From CATQHP01 sp965205595 (GTDB lineage Bacteria; Acidobacteriota; Terriglobia; Bryobacterales; UBA6623), in contig CBDBHI010000030.1 in the NCBI GenBank assembly GCA_965205595.1, positions 310,001 through 374,000 of the forward strand: a DNA stretch of 64,000 nucleotides, read 5' to 3'. The position numbers and the translations under genes are program-made. Shown one piece after another: positions 8,829 through 20,746 of the stretch (positions are counted from its first letter, which is position 1; every line of letters begins with the position of its first letter). The notes beneath the pieces are model-generated. The model made no database searches and was not told the origin of the DNA. It saw only the letters and a program-made list of their open reading frames with translations.

Positions 8829-10825
8829 CTGCGCCTCCGGTTGGGTTGGCTCGAATCGCGGTCCCAAATGACTTCGCAGTTTGGAAGTGCTTGGCGCAGC
8901 ATCGCGACCCCCTTTTCGCTAATGAACGTGTGATAGACGTTCAGCTTCGTCAAATTTTTGAATCTAGAGAGGTGCTCGATCGAACTGTCGTGGATGGCCG
9001 TCGAGTCAAGGGTCAGCACCTCCAGCGGCAGCTCCGCCGGCAGAGCTAACAACCCCTCGTCCGTGAGGTTCGTGTAGTCAAGCGCCAGTGAGCGCAAATT
9101 TTTGAACTTAGCGACCGACGCCATCGCCTCGTCACTGACCGAAGTTCTCAACAAATCAAGCGAGACTAGATTCTTTAGGACGCCAAGATGTTCCAGCGAC
9201 TTGTCAGTCACTCGCGTGTGCGCCAGCTTTAGGTCTGTCAGGTTGGTAAGCTTCGCAAGCCGAGCGAGGCCACCCTCGAATAGATCCGTGCCCGTCAGAT
9301 CTAGCTCGCGTAGCCCGGTCATCTGCTCGAGCGACAGCCCGCCGGTATCGCCAACATCGGTGTACGCCAAGTTCAGACGCCGCAATTTTGGAAGACCGGC
9401 CAAACTCTCAATTCCATCCGTAAGCACGGGCGAGCCCAGCAAACTGAGTTCCTCTAGCTCGTAGAGCTCTGCGAGGTGCTTGAGCCCGGCGCCTTCGATG
9501 AGCGTGTGCTCGAGCTTCAACGTCCGAAGCGAATGGAACGTCCCGACAGTTTCAAGGCTGTTGTCAGAAACACTGTTTTCCGACAGATCCAATTGTTCGA
9601 GGGATCGGTGCCCGGCCAAAAGTCCCACCCCCAGGTCGCTGACTTCGGTAGTACTCAAATCCAGATGCCGCAGAGAACTTGCCCCGGCAAGTGCCCCGAC
9701 CTGCTCGTCGCCAATTGAGCTGCCGGCGAGAGAAACTTTCACCAGCCGCCCGTCAGCTAGCTCCGCTGCGCCGCCCGCTGACCGCACCCACGAAGCTAAT
9801 TCCGCATCCGTACCGCCCATAAAGCTGCTGATCCGCTGGCCGCTCGTTGGCACCGTTTGATCGACAAAATTTACGTGGCATTCAGGACGCGCCCTTCGAA
9901 ATCGCTCGACGCCCGCGGCAGTGACACTCGAGTAGCGCAGGTCGAGTTCGCGCAGATCTTCGAGCGATTCGAGTTGCTGTAGTCCGGCATTCGTGAGCCG
10001 AGTGCCATACAGATTGAGTAACTCGAGCCGAGGCATCTCGGCAAACACCCGCGCCGAGTCATCCCCAATCCGCGAACCGCTCAGCTCCAACTTACGCATC
10101 TCGGCGAGAGTGGCGAGGTGCCTGACACCGTCGTCGCTAAGGCCTAGCCCGTTGAGATCAAGCTCGCGCAATTCTGCGACTCCCGCCAGGTGCGCAACGC
10201 CCTCGTCGGTCACACGCGTGTCCTTCAGCCACAGCTTTTGCAACTTCCGCATACTGCCGACGGCTTCCATCGCCTTGTCGCTAATCGGCGAGAACGTCAA
10301 ATCGAGCCACTCAAGATTTCGCAGCGGCCCGAGCGACTCGCCCGTAATTTGCGCCCGGCGAATTCGCAGCTTCTTTAGATTCTCTAGCGGCGCGATTGCC
10401 GTTATTCCGTCGTCGTCAAATTTGATCCGCGCCAAAAACGTGTAGCTGAACGTGATTTCCTCGAGCGAATCGATCGCGGCCAAGCGCCCCAGCTCCACGC
10501 TGTGGTTCTTCCGCGCGCCGGCACGAGCATTCCACATCGGCCCGGGCAAATGAATCGCCTTTAATGCGCTCAACCCCTCAATGCGGTAGAGGTCGGGCGG
10601 ATCTATCTTGGCGCCAACTAGGTTGACGTCGAGTAGCTGGAACTCGCGATCTGGTAGGTTTTCGAGACTCCGTACTCGTGTTTGGGAAACATCTGTGACT
10701 ACCGCCCCGCCCAGGCGAATCACCCACTCGGCAACTTCGCGATCGGCGCCGTTACCTGGAAGTAACGTCGGCACCAGCAGAGCGAGCACGACCACGTGAA
10801 TTCTAAATATCATTTGAGCCGGCAA
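8825..10825 (-). CDS. Secreted leucine-rich-repeat protein with two LRR modules
   Basis: 666 residues (TTG 10825; ATG at 10813, MIFRIHVVV, equally possible). Signal peptide FRIHVVVLALLVPTLLPGNG. Two similar modules follow: residues ~28-315 start EWVIRLGGAVV and end with a cap RARPECHVNF; residues ~335-655 start SWVRSAGGAAE and end with a cap QALPNCEVIW. Each holds roughly 9-11 LRRs such as LRELDLNGLGLSDDGVRHLA and LTDLKLAHTRVTDKSLEHLG. The downstream LRR gene repeats the same plan once more, so the locus looks like internal duplication. Function unknown; extracellular recognition is the usual guess for this fold. Confidence 0.82.
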   Translation of the reverse strand: MPAQMIFRIHVVVLALLVPTLLPGNGADREVAEWVIRLGGAVVTDVSQTRVRSLENLPDREFQLLDVNLVGAKIDPPDLYRIEGLSALKAIHLPGPMWNARAGARKNHSVELGRLAAIDSLEEITFSYTFLARIKFDDDGITAIAPLENLKKLRIRRAQITGESLGPLRNLEWLDLTFSPISDKAMEAVGSMRKLQKLWLKDTRVTDEGVAHLAGVAELRELDLNGLGLSDDGVRHLATLAEMRKLELSGSRIGDDSARVFAEMPRLELLNLYGTRLTNAGLQQLESLEDLRELDLRYSSVTAAGVERFRRARPECHVNFVDQTVPTSGQRISSFMGGTDAELASWVRSAGGAAELADGRLVKVSLAGSSIGDEQVGALAGASSLRHLDLSTTEVSDLGVGLLAGHRSLEQLDLSENSVSDNSLETVGTFHSLRTLKLEHTLIEGAGLKHLAELYELEELSLLGSPVLTDGIESLAGLPKLRRLNLAYTDVGDTGGLSLEQMTGLRELDLTGTDLFEGGLARLAKLTNLTDLKLAHTRVTDKSLEHLGVLKNLVSLDLLRTSVSDEAMASVAKFKNLRSLALDYTNLTDEGLLALPAELPLEVLTLDSTAIHDSSIEHLSRFKNLTKLNVYHTFISEKGVAMLRQALPNCEVIWDRDSSQPNRRRS

Positions 10826-10905
10826 AATTAGCCTAGCAGCGCTGGGCGCACTGTGGCACTTACTTCGTTCGTCGACGCCCCGCAGTCGAGCCCAGCCAGC
10901 GGTCT

Positions 10906-10995
10906 AGCCCGCCTTTCTCACCACGTCGTGAGCATAGGTGCGTGAGTGGCGCACTGTCGCGTGCTTTCGCCGTCAGCTAGTGAGAAATGAGGACT
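10906..10995. repeat. Intergenic repeat family 1, short copy 3
   Basis: 90-bp internally deleted version with both ends kept: AGCCCGCCTTTCTCACCACG at the left and GTCAGCTAGTGAGAAATGAG at the right. The inner flanks (GTGCGTGAG, GTCGCGTGCTTTCGCCGTCA) match copy 1. Confidence 0.7.
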
Positions 10996-11040
10996 GGGCC
11001 TGGGTGGCAGGCAACTCAGTTGGCCGCGGGTCGAGACCCC

Positions 11041-11265
11041 TTAGCTAGCCATGCGAAGCTGGACGACCGGCCTGACGGTGCTGACTTTTGGGAAGCGCTC
11101 CTCAGAGAGTTCAAAGCTGACCTCCATGCCCGGGCGCAAGTCGTCGATCTCGCAGTCAGCGAGAGCGCTTTGATAGAAAGGCGTCTCCCACGAACCCGGC
11201 GTCAGCACAAAGCCGTAACCGAGCTGTTTGTAGAGCCGCGTGATTGGAGCATGGTGTTTGGTCAT
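11041..11265 (-). CDS. Cold-shock-domain-like small protein
   Basis: 74 residues. The CSD pattern is recognisable: LGYGFVLTPG (RNP1-like GFGFI strand), FYQSALAD (RNP2-like VFFHxSA) and DDLRPGMEVSFELSE. RNP1 and RNP2 are diverged, so single-stranded nucleic-acid binding is likely but not certain. An AGGAGA ribosome site sits upstream of the ATG, in contrast to the leaderless-type genes nearby. Monocistronic by spacing. Confidence 0.7.
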   Translation of the reverse strand: MTKHHAPITRLYKQLGYGFVLTPGSWETPFYQSALADCEIDDLRPGMEVSFELSEERFPKVSTVRPVVQLRMAS

Positions 11266-11751
11266 CGTTCTTCTCCTAAGAGAACTACCTACAAAAATCG
11301 ACGCGCAAGTGAATGCTGTGGTTCCCTACGACCGGCCATCGTCGTGCCTCAAAGCTAGTTTGCTACTCGCTAGCGATTCCGGCAATAGAGCCAGAGGCTC
11401 AATCGTGATCGGTACCGAGGTACCGGGCCACCGTGCGAATCACTTAGGCCTGGATGCCGGCAGCGGCATACAGCAAGTGCGTACGGGGCCCGCGTTCCCG
11501 CGGGTACTATCCGAGAACCCCTTGACAGGGGTCTTAACCTGAAACAGTGAAGCCACGGCGATCGCAGGAGATAGGAGGTACCTCGGAACGTCCGCGTGTA
11601 CGGCCTCGCGCGCGATGGCGTTTTCCGGCCATAACCGGCCAAATCCGGCCAATTCGACGCTTGAGTTGCGGCCGTTCGAGACTGCCGTCTTCAAGAGAGG
11701 CCATCAGCGCGGACTTTCCGTCCGTGGCTCGGCAAGGCTAGATCGCGGCGG
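11266..11751. other. 486-bp intergenic stretch with a second repeat family
   Basis: No gene is supported between the cold-shock gene start and the ftsH stop. At about 11612-11656 (minus-strand reading) it contains AATTGGCCGGATTTGGCCGG followed by CGCCATCGCGCGCGAG. A close relative occurs at 33785-33826. The rest shows nothing recognisable. Confidence 0.5.
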
Positions 11752-13662
<1,911 letters not shown>

Positions 13663-13705
13663 GATGCTTGATTCCTTTGGCTCGCGTCCTTAATGAATAG
13701 ACGCC

Positions 13706-15130
13706 TTAAGGCGACGTTTCGATACCACTTTCTTCTCCCGCACGGCTGAACTCTTGAATCGACAGTAAGTTGCGAGTCGTCGACCCAGCCGCGAATTCGG
13801 CAGCGGCCCCAAATTTGCGGGCCCAGATAATGACCTCGTTCCGCGCGCCTCCTTTGGGCGAAGTAATCACTGGCCAACCAGTGCGCCTCCAGGAATGAAT
13901 ACGTAGTTCCTGGAAGAATTGTTTGAGCTTCTTTTCAGAGGCCCGACTCACCGGCCGATAGCGGTCACCAGGGTGCCAATTCCTCAAACGCAATGGTTTG
14001 GGAACGCGGTCCCAGTCGACAAACGCCCAATCCGTCGTATTATAGCGCTCGTCATTTCCGCTCCGGCCGCAAACACGCGTTTCTACGAGACTTGCATCGC
14101 TTCCCGGCACAATAGTTTGGCCGGGAACCAGCAGAGGTAGGTCGAATTCCGCTACTGCCTTGGCCGGTTGGCCTATTCGTACTGATCCGAACGATCGCTC
14201 TACGCGAATTCCCGGCAGGTCAATTCCACCCGAGCCCTCGTCGCTGTTGATCAGTTCGCGGACCGTTTCGATGTGGTCGAAACCGATCGCGCCAGTAGCG
14301 CACGCTTCGGCAAGCACCTTATGGAGCAGCCGCCGTTGCTCGGCCGGCGACAGCTTGCAAACCGCGCCCGCGTCGAGTAACAAACCGTCGGCGCTCGGTG
14401 TTGCGCATGACAAGAGCAACTGGCGAGTTTTCGCTTCCCAATAGCGCTCCTCTTCGTAGTTCCAGTCCGCAGTGTTTGCGAGCGTGCGCTCGAGTCGGGG
14501 ATTCCAGTCGCGCTTGAGCGCCGGCAGCAGTTTGTGGCGAAGTCGGTTTCGGGACAACGAGAGATCAGCGTTGCTGGAATCCTCGCGCCAGCGAATGTCT
14601 CGAGCCGAGAGGTACGCGACTACCTCATCCCTAAAAACATCAATCATTGGGCGAATGGTCGATCCACTTCTCATCGGCCGAATGGCACTCAATCCGCGCC
14701 CCGCCGCGCCTCGCAAAAGCCGAAATAGTACGGTCTCAGCCTGGTCGGAACAAGTGTGACCGGTAGCAATTTTGTCGTACCGGCCTGAGTCAATCAATGC
14801 GGTAAAAAACTGATATCGGCAGTGACGGGCGACCTCTTCCAAGTTGCCGCCTCGCCTGACCGCGAGCTCGCCGACCTCTTGCCTCTTAATGAAAACCCCT
14901 AGGCCCAGCCGGCCAGCCAATTCGCGCACAAAGGCCTCATCCTCGTCGGACTCTTCACCGCGCAAACAGTGGTTGAGATGCACGACTCCGAGTTCAGTGT
15001 CTGGAAACAGCTCCTGAAGCGCGTACAGCAACGCCACGGAATCGGCGCCGCCGGAAACGGCCACACCAATTCGCTCACCGCTCAACAGCATCCCGTGGCG
15101 CTCAATCGATCGTGCGATCTTTCTTAGCAA
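13706..15130 (-). CDS. tilS: tRNA(Ile)-lysidine synthase TilS
   Basis: 474 residues. The PP-loop ATP pyrophosphatase motif VAVSGGADSVALLYAL lies near residue 25, followed by VVHLNHCLRGEESDEDE and TGHTCSDQAETVLFRLLRG, all TilS hallmarks; the C-terminal TilS substrate-binding domain contains WHPGDRYRP and KKLKQFFQ. It converts C34 to lysidine in the CAU tRNA-Ile2 so that AUA is read as isoleucine. The TTG start at 15130 gives the normal N-terminal helix; ATG 15091 would trim it. Probably cotranscribed with ftsH. Confidence 0.94.
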   Translation of the reverse strand: MLRKIARSIERHGMLLSGERIGVAVSGGADSVALLYALQELFPDTELGVVHLNHCLRGEESDEDEAFVRELAGRLGLGVFIKRQEVGELAVRRGGNLEEVARHCRYQFFTALIDSGRYDKIATGHTCSDQAETVLFRLLRGAAGRGLSAIRPMRSGSTIRPMIDVFRDEVVAYLSARDIRWREDSSNADLSLSRNRLRHKLLPALKRDWNPRLERTLANTADWNYEEERYWEAKTRQLLLSCATPSADGLLLDAGAVCKLSPAEQRRLLHKVLAEACATGAIGFDHIETVRELINSDEGSGGIDLPGIRVERSFGSVRIGQPAKAVAEFDLPLLVPGQTIVPGSDASLVETRVCGRSGNDERYNTTDWAFVDWDRVPKPLRLRNWHPGDRYRPVSRASEKKLKQFFQELRIHSWRRTGWPVITSPKGGARNEVIIWARKFGAAAEFAAGSTTRNLLSIQEFSRAGEESGIETSP

Positions 15131-15170
15131 GACTAGTTTTACTTTAAGGCCCGGCGGGAGGACTTGAACC

Positions 15171-15176
15171 TACAAT
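15171..15176 (+). promoter_or_regulatory. -10 box (TACAAT) of the SDR gene
   Basis: TACAAT with 9 nt to the ATG at 15186 and no Shine-Dalgarno match. Confidence 0.4.
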
Positions 15177-15185
15177 GGTGGGTTC

Positions 15186-15971
15186 ATGTCGAAAGAATAT
15201 CTCCATCAACTATTTGGCCTCGACGGGCAGGTCGCGGTCGTCATCGGCGGTACCGGCGTTCTGGGCGGAGCCCTCTGCGACGGCATCGCCCAAGCCGGTG
15301 CGCACGTCGTCGTCTCCGGCCGTTCCACTGAGCGCGGCGCCGAGCGTGTTGCGGCGATCGAAGCTCTTGGGGGGGCAGCCGAATTCGTCGCTGTCGACGT
15401 CACTTCCCGCGAGTCAATCACCGCGCTCAAGGACGCTGTCGTTGCAACACACGGTAAGGTCGATATGCTCGTCAACTGCGCCGGGGTGAACTCCGCCGTG
15501 CCCTACGACGAGATTACTGACGATGACTGGTCAAGGGTCATCGACACGAACCTGAAAGCCACCCATCTGGGCTGCCAGATCTTCGCGCCGGTTATGGCCG
15601 CGCAAGACGACGGCGGCTCAATTTTGAACATCGGCAGCGTGACCGCGCACTTGCCGCTTTCACGCGTCTATGCCTACTCCGCCTCAAAGGCCGCGGTTAA
15701 CAATCTCACCAAGAACGTCGGCCGTGAATACGCGACGCAAGGTGTGAGAGTGAACTCACTTAACCCCGGATTTTTTCCCGCCGAACAGAATCGCAAAATT
15801 CTGCAGCCCGAACGAGTTCAGAAAATCATGGATCAAACGCCGATGGCGCGATTCGGAGAACCTCACGAGCTGGTCGGCGCAACGCTGCTGCTGCTCGCAC
15901 GGAACGCAGGCAGCTTCGTAACTTCCACTGAGATCTTCGTTGACGGTGGTTTCACTGGAATGCGCTTCTAG
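15186..15971 (+). CDS. Short-chain dehydrogenase/reductase (SDR family)
   Basis: 261 residues, classical SDR size. The Rossmann nucleotide site is VVIGGTGVLGGALC, then LVNCAGVNSA; the catalytic set is Ser in NIGSVTAH, Tyr and Lys in YAYSASKAA; the C-terminal FVDGGFTGMRF closes the fold. The sequence style is close to sugar-acid reductases such as fructuronate/gluconate 5-reductase-like SDRs, so an uronate or polyol substrate is plausible, but the substrate is inference. Followed 27 bp later by the B12-binding protein. Confidence 0.85.
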   Translation: MSKEYLHQLFGLDGQVAVVIGGTGVLGGALCDGIAQAGAHVVVSGRSTERGAERVAAIEALGGAAEFVAVDVTSRESITALKDAVVATHGKVDMLVNCAGVNSAVPYDEITDDDWSRVIDTNLKATHLGCQIFAPVMAAQDDGGSILNIGSVTAHLPLSRVYAYSASKAAVNNLTKNVGREYATQGVRVNSLNPGFFPAEQNRKILQPERVQKIMDQTPMARFGEPHELVGATLLLLARNAGSFVTSTEIFVDGGFTGMRF

Positions 15972-15998
15972 CCCGCGTGATACGTTGATTGGCGCGGC

Positions 15999-16421
15999 AT
16001 GTCTTTATCAGCTCAATCGACTCCGATCAGGGTGTTGGTCGCCAAGCCCGGCCTCGACGGGCACGACCGTGGCGCCAAAGTGATCGCGAGGGCGTTGCGC
16101 GACGCCGGGATGGAAGTGATCTATACGGGCTTGCGTCAGACACCGGAGCAAATTGTCAAAGCGGCATTGCAGGAAGACGCCGAGTTTATCGGACTCTCGA
16201 TACTTTCGGGGGCGCACACGGTGATCTTGCCGCGAGTAATGGAGTTGCTGAAAGAAAACGAAATGACCGATGTGCAGGTCGTCGTAGGCGGAATCATCCC
16301 CGACGAAGATGTTGGCGTTCTTGAAGATTTAGGCGTTGCTCGCATCTTCAGGCCCGGATCGTCGCTCGAATCGATCGTGACTTTCTTGCGCGAGAATCGG
16401 CCAATACGATCGATCGGGTAA
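15999..16421 (+). CDS. Cobalamin-binding methylmalonyl-CoA mutase C-terminal domain protein
   Basis: 140 residues, a stand-alone B12-binding domain. The DxHxxG cofactor motif is in KPGLDGHDRGAKV, followed by EVIYTGLRQTPEQIVKAA, GLSILSGAH and VVVGGIIPDED, all typical of the small C-terminal half of acyl-CoA mutases. It needs a separate catalytic TIM-barrel subunit, not present in this window. Likely role is the cobalamin half of methylmalonyl-CoA or a related isobutyryl/ethylmalonyl-CoA mutase. Confidence 0.9.
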   Translation: MSLSAQSTPIRVLVAKPGLDGHDRGAKVIARALRDAGMEVIYTGLRQTPEQIVKAALQEDAEFIGLSILSGAHTVILPRVMELLKENEMTDVQVVVGGIIPDEDVGVLEDLGVARIFRPGSSLESIVTFLRENRPIRSIG

Positions 16422-16497
16422 AGTGTTCGCGCGAAGATACGTGCGAAAACTAGCGCCGTCATATTTCTGGTCTCCGAACCCCCGGTATCATAGGGGG

Positions 16498-19400
16498 ATG
16501 TTCGCCTCCCCACGGGCGCTCGAAGCTCTGTCACCATTGATTCGAGCCGGCGCCTTCGTGCTGCTTTCGGTCTCATCCCTCGCGGCTCAGACGCTCGACC
16601 TCAGTACGGAACAACTTGTTTTTCAACTCGAGGTAGGTCAGCCGGCTCCTCCGCCGCAGACGTTCGACATCATGTCGACACCGAGCGGCGAGTCGTTCTC
16701 GGCTCGTATCGACGTCACGATCATCAGCGCCGACTGGCTGAGCCTTGTGCCGACCAATGGCACCACGCCGGGGACGGTAACCGTCACTGTTGATAGCTCA
16801 AGATTCTTAACCGAGGGTTCGCGGCAGGCCGACATTATTGTTCGGCTCCCGGAGCACAGCTTAACCAAGGTGCTCAAGGTAACGGTGCAAGTATCGCCGC
16901 CGGGCAGCGAGCCCACAATTGCCGCGTCGCCAGCGGCTCTCACATTCATCGGCTCGTCGCTCGGCAACCCGATCCCACCGCAGTTGATCGAAATCAGCAA
17001 TCCAGGCGGTGGGGTGCTGAGCTACACCGTCGTGACTACTTTTCCGATTGGCGCACCGACGGGTTGGCTCTCGATAAGCCCGACAAGCGACACCGTCTCG
17101 TTTCAATCAAATACCCACCAAGTGTTTGTCGACCCGACTGGCTTGGGGCCGGGACAGTATCAAGCGAGCCTGGTTATAACGGGAAATGCGGTTAACAGTC
17201 CGCTCGTAATTCCAGTCACGCTTGATCTTGGCGATTCGGCGAGGATTGTCGCCATCCCGACGAGTCTGACGTTCAGTGCTCCCGAAGGGGGAATCAATCC
17301 GGCAGGTCAACCCTTTGCGGTTGCAAACGGTGGCGGTGGCATCTTGCCCTATCAGATCAGCAGCGACCAGCCGTGGCTTGCGCTACGCCCAGTGAGCGGC
17401 GATGCAACGCTTGGGCCGGTTGAGCACGAGGCACGCGTTAACATTCAGAACATTCCGCAAGGAACATACCTCGGCAATCTCACGATATCCGCTGACAGCG
17501 CATCCAACGGTCCGCTACTAATTCCGGTAACTCTGAAGATCGGTCCACCAAGTTCGGTGTTTGCATTGCCGACCCGACTTGATTTCGTCGCAACCGCCGG
17601 TATCCCGCTTCGAGAAAAACGCGTTGTGAGCATCGTCAACGCCCCGTTGCTCCCGGGAATTTGGCGGGCCGAAGTGGTGCAGCCGGACGCCACCTGGCTC
17701 AATATCTCGGCCCAAAGCGGAACGATTCCTGGTCAGCTCATCGTCGGCGTCGATACGTCGGAACTCGGCGCGGACCTCTTAGACGCTGATATCAAACTGA
17801 CGTCTGTGAATACGCAGGCACTAAACGAAAAGGACGCGCGTAAGGAGCAGACTCCGGCGGAGGTAACGATTCCAGTTCGCCTATCGATACTCAACCAGGG
17901 GCCAGTGTTGGGCGCGAGCCCACCGGCGTTACTGTTCAAGATGGTCGACGGTGGCCCCACATTGGCCGATCAAATTCTGAACATCGAGAACTTCGGCGGC
18001 CCCGTGCTCAATTGGACCGCAACGATCGAAACCGAGAACGGAATCAGCTGGCCGGGGTTGATGCGCGACAGCGGCACCGCGCCAACAGCGAACGTTGTCA
18101 CCGTAAACTCGGCCGGGCTAGGCAGCGGAGTGCACCAAGCGGCAATTAACATTTCGGCGGGCGCTCAGACGCTGACGGTGCCTGTGTCACTCGTCATTTC
18201 AGAAAGCGGCCCGTTGATCGAAGCCGATCGTTCCGGAATTTATGTTGAAACCGTGCCCGACGCGGACATCCCCAACATTGACCTCCGCATCGGCAACCGC
18301 GGCACAACGGGCAGTGCCTGGTCGCTACAGACGACTGGGTTCAGCGGTGGCTCGATTTTCCTCGCGCCGACTCCGCGCTTCGGCACGTCTGACGGACCCG
18401 ATGACGCCTCGTCGGTCGCTGTCCAAACCACTTCGTCTGGTTTCACTCCGGGCCTGCAAGGTGGCTTGATCGAAGTACGTTCAACTTCCGACGACTCGCC
18501 TCGGTATGTCTCGGCAATGCTGAATGTCTTACCTCAAACGCGTTCGCCGGCACGGACGGTAAGCCCCGGCGGTTTACTGTTTGTCGCGCCGGCCGCGTCA
18601 CCGGCGCCACCACCTAAAACCTTGCGCGTCTGGCGAAACGAGCCCGGTGCAACCAGTTATCAGGCGAGTGTCGACACTTCCGATGGCGCTGATTGGCTGC
18701 AGGTTTCGCCGACCGTCGGGTCGACGAATGCCGGAGGCCGCGTCGAGTTACAAGTGTCGGTCGATTCTTCGGTAGTGAGCACTGGATTGGAGAGAGGCCT
18801 CGTCTCGATTTCGTTTGGCGACGGCAGCGTGTATTCGGCGTTTGTGACACTCGTCGTGCCCGAAGGCGGCGTATTCGGCTGCACTTCGAGTCGCATCGTG
18901 GTTGCACCGCTGGAGCCGTCGCTCAACTACCAAGGCGTTGGGACCAGGCCGCTGCATATTGCTGCTCGTCTAGTCGATAGCTGTGGCAGAGCGCTCGACG
19001 ACGGCGCCGTGCTGGCCACGTTCTCAAACAACGACCGCGCGCTTGCCCTGCAGCCGCGGGGCAATGGGCTTTATTCGGCGACCTGGTCACCGCGCAATCC
19101 CACTGGGCAGGTGAGTATTATCCTCGACGGCCAGTCGGGAGTTTTCCAAGACGAGGCGATCACGGTCGGCAGCATCACCGCCGGCAACCAACCGAGAGTC
19201 TCGCCCGGCGGGTTCGTGAACGGCGCTGGCTTCGCGGCGGGTGAGCCGTTGGCCCCGGGCGTCATTACAAGCGGATTTGGCATCAATCTTGCAACTGAGT
19301 CGACGGCCGCAACCGATGTTCCCCTACCGACGATACTTGGCACTACCAACGTCATCACGGCCGGCGAGGAGGCACCGCTCTACTTCTCAAGCGTCGGCCA

Positions 19401-19892
19401 GGTAAACTTGCAGTTCCCGACAGAGGTAGCCACAGGAATCACCGCGGAAATTCTTGTCAGAAACCAGGGACTCTACTCGCTTCCGGAAGAGGTCTCGGTT
19501 GCGGCTGCCAGGCCGGGGCTATTTATCTCCTCAGGCCGTGTAATCGCGCAAAACGAAAGTTCCTTGTTGAACTCTCCTGAAAATGCAGCGCTGCGAGGCG
19601 AGGCAATGGTGTTTTATTTGTCGGGCATCGGGGCGGTCAGTCCGTCTGTCGTGAGCGGTGCGGCTGCGCCGGCGGCCGAGCCGTTGGCGCGCGCTACGCG
19701 TCCGGTGGAGATTTCGATCGGTGGCGTTCCGGTGCAACCGTTCTTCCTGGGCATGACGCCAGGCTTTGTCGGCTTGGCGCAAGCAAACGCGATACTTCCG
19801 CAATATCTGTTCCTGTCGGTGCCGCGGTGCCCGTTACGATCACGATTGACGGCCAGCGCAGCAACTCTGGAACCGTCTCAATAGCTGAATAG
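16498..19892 (+). CDS. Large secreted BACON-like protein with Solibacter-type C-terminal domain, frameshift near the end
   Basis: About 1,130 residues from ATG 16498, which is followed by a signal peptide (FVLLSVSSLAAQ). The body is a string of ~100-residue beta-sandwich repeats of BACON type (WLSISPTSDTVSFQ, WLNISAQSGTIPGQ, WLQVSPTVGSTNAGG). Residues ~905-1130 are the TIGR03437-like domain found in Solibacter relatives (VNGAGFAAGEPLAPG, PLYFSSVGQVNLQFP, GLAQANAILPQ). The frame breaks at ~19806-19812: one frame stops at 19884, but the next frame restores the domain end (VTITIDGQRSNSGTVSIAE) with a stop at 19890-19892, implying one missing base. Probably surface carbohydrate or protein binding; role unknown. 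TATCAT 6 nt before the ATG is a weak -10. Confidence 0.82.
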
Positions 19893-19905
19893 GCGAGCCG
19901 CTGCC

Positions 19906-20703
19906 ATGAAGCCGTCGCTGGCTAGGATTCGTTTGTATCCGATCAAATCTCTTGATCCTCTGGAAGTCTACGAGGCTGCGGTTGCCGGTGGCGGCGGTCT
20001 CGTTGGCGATCGCGAATTCGCGTTTGTTGATGGCGACGGTAACTTCGCTACCGCCAAACGAATGGGTGAGCGGATTCAGCGGATACGCGCGGAGTTTCAG
20101 CGTGGGTCCGGAACTGTCCGGCTTTCCGCGGGATCTGATGCCGCCGAGTTTTCTATTGCCGGCGAGCGCAAAGCTCTCGAAGACTGGATGAGCGCGCAAT
20201 TGGGTCGAAGCGTGAGCTTGCAGCAAAATGCTCGATTCGGTTTTCCAGATGACGAAATAGCTAGCGGTCCGACGGTCATCAGCACGGCAACGATCGACAC
20301 CGTCGCCGCATGGTTTGACCTAGAGCCGGAAGAGATCCGTCGACGATTCCGGGCCAACCTTGAGATTGACGGGTTCGCGGCGTTTGAGGAAGATACGCTA
20401 TTTGGCCGAGACGGTCAGGCTCGGAAATTCCGGATAGCTGATGTCGAGTTTGAGGGTATGAATCCGTGCGCGCGCTGTTCGGTCCCAGGGCGCGACTCGT
20501 TAACCGGGGAAGTGGCGGATCAGCATTTCGCGAAGAAGTTCGCGGAGCTACGGCAACGGCACCTACCGAGTGGAATGGAACGTTCGGCGTTCGATCACTA
20601 CTATCGCTTGTCGCTGAACACGAAGATCGCGTCTGACCAAGACGGGATGCGTGTGGCGGTTGGTGACGCCCTCGTTTCAAAAACCCCGAATCAGCCCGTC
20701 TGA
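19906..20703 (+). CDS. MOSC domain protein (YcbX-like)
   Basis: 265 residues with the N-terminal beta-barrel (RIRLYPIKSLDPLEV, GLVGDREFAFVDGDG) and a C-terminal MOSC domain holding the conserved Cys in NPCARCSVPGRDSLTGE, the residue that binds molybdenum cofactor or carries sulfur. Relatives (YcbX, mARC) reduce N-hydroxylated compounds with Moco. No ferredoxin domain is fused at the C-terminus, so an external electron donor is needed. It starts 13 bp after the preceding reconstructed stop. Confidence 0.86.
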   Translation: MKPSLARIRLYPIKSLDPLEVYEAAVAGGGGLVGDREFAFVDGDGNFATAKRMGERIQRIRAEFQRGSGTVRLSAGSDAAEFSIAGERKALEDWMSAQLGRSVSLQQNARFGFPDDEIASGPTVISTATIDTVAAWFDLEPEEIRRRFRANLEIDGFAAFEEDTLFGRDGQARKFRIADVEFEGMNPCARCSVPGRDSLTGEVADQHFAKKFAELRQRHLPSGMERSAFDHYYRLSLNTKIASDQDGMRVAVGDALVSKTPNQPV

Positions 20704-20746
20704 CAGCCCGCGATACACTGATAAACCCTTCAGCCGGGCCTCGGGC

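Noticed and set aside
15146..15176. Minus-strand string like a tRNA 3' end (GGTTCAAGTCCTCCCGCC)
   Set aside because: The 5' part would lie inside the SDR gene and the T-stem has a mismatch; treated as chance.
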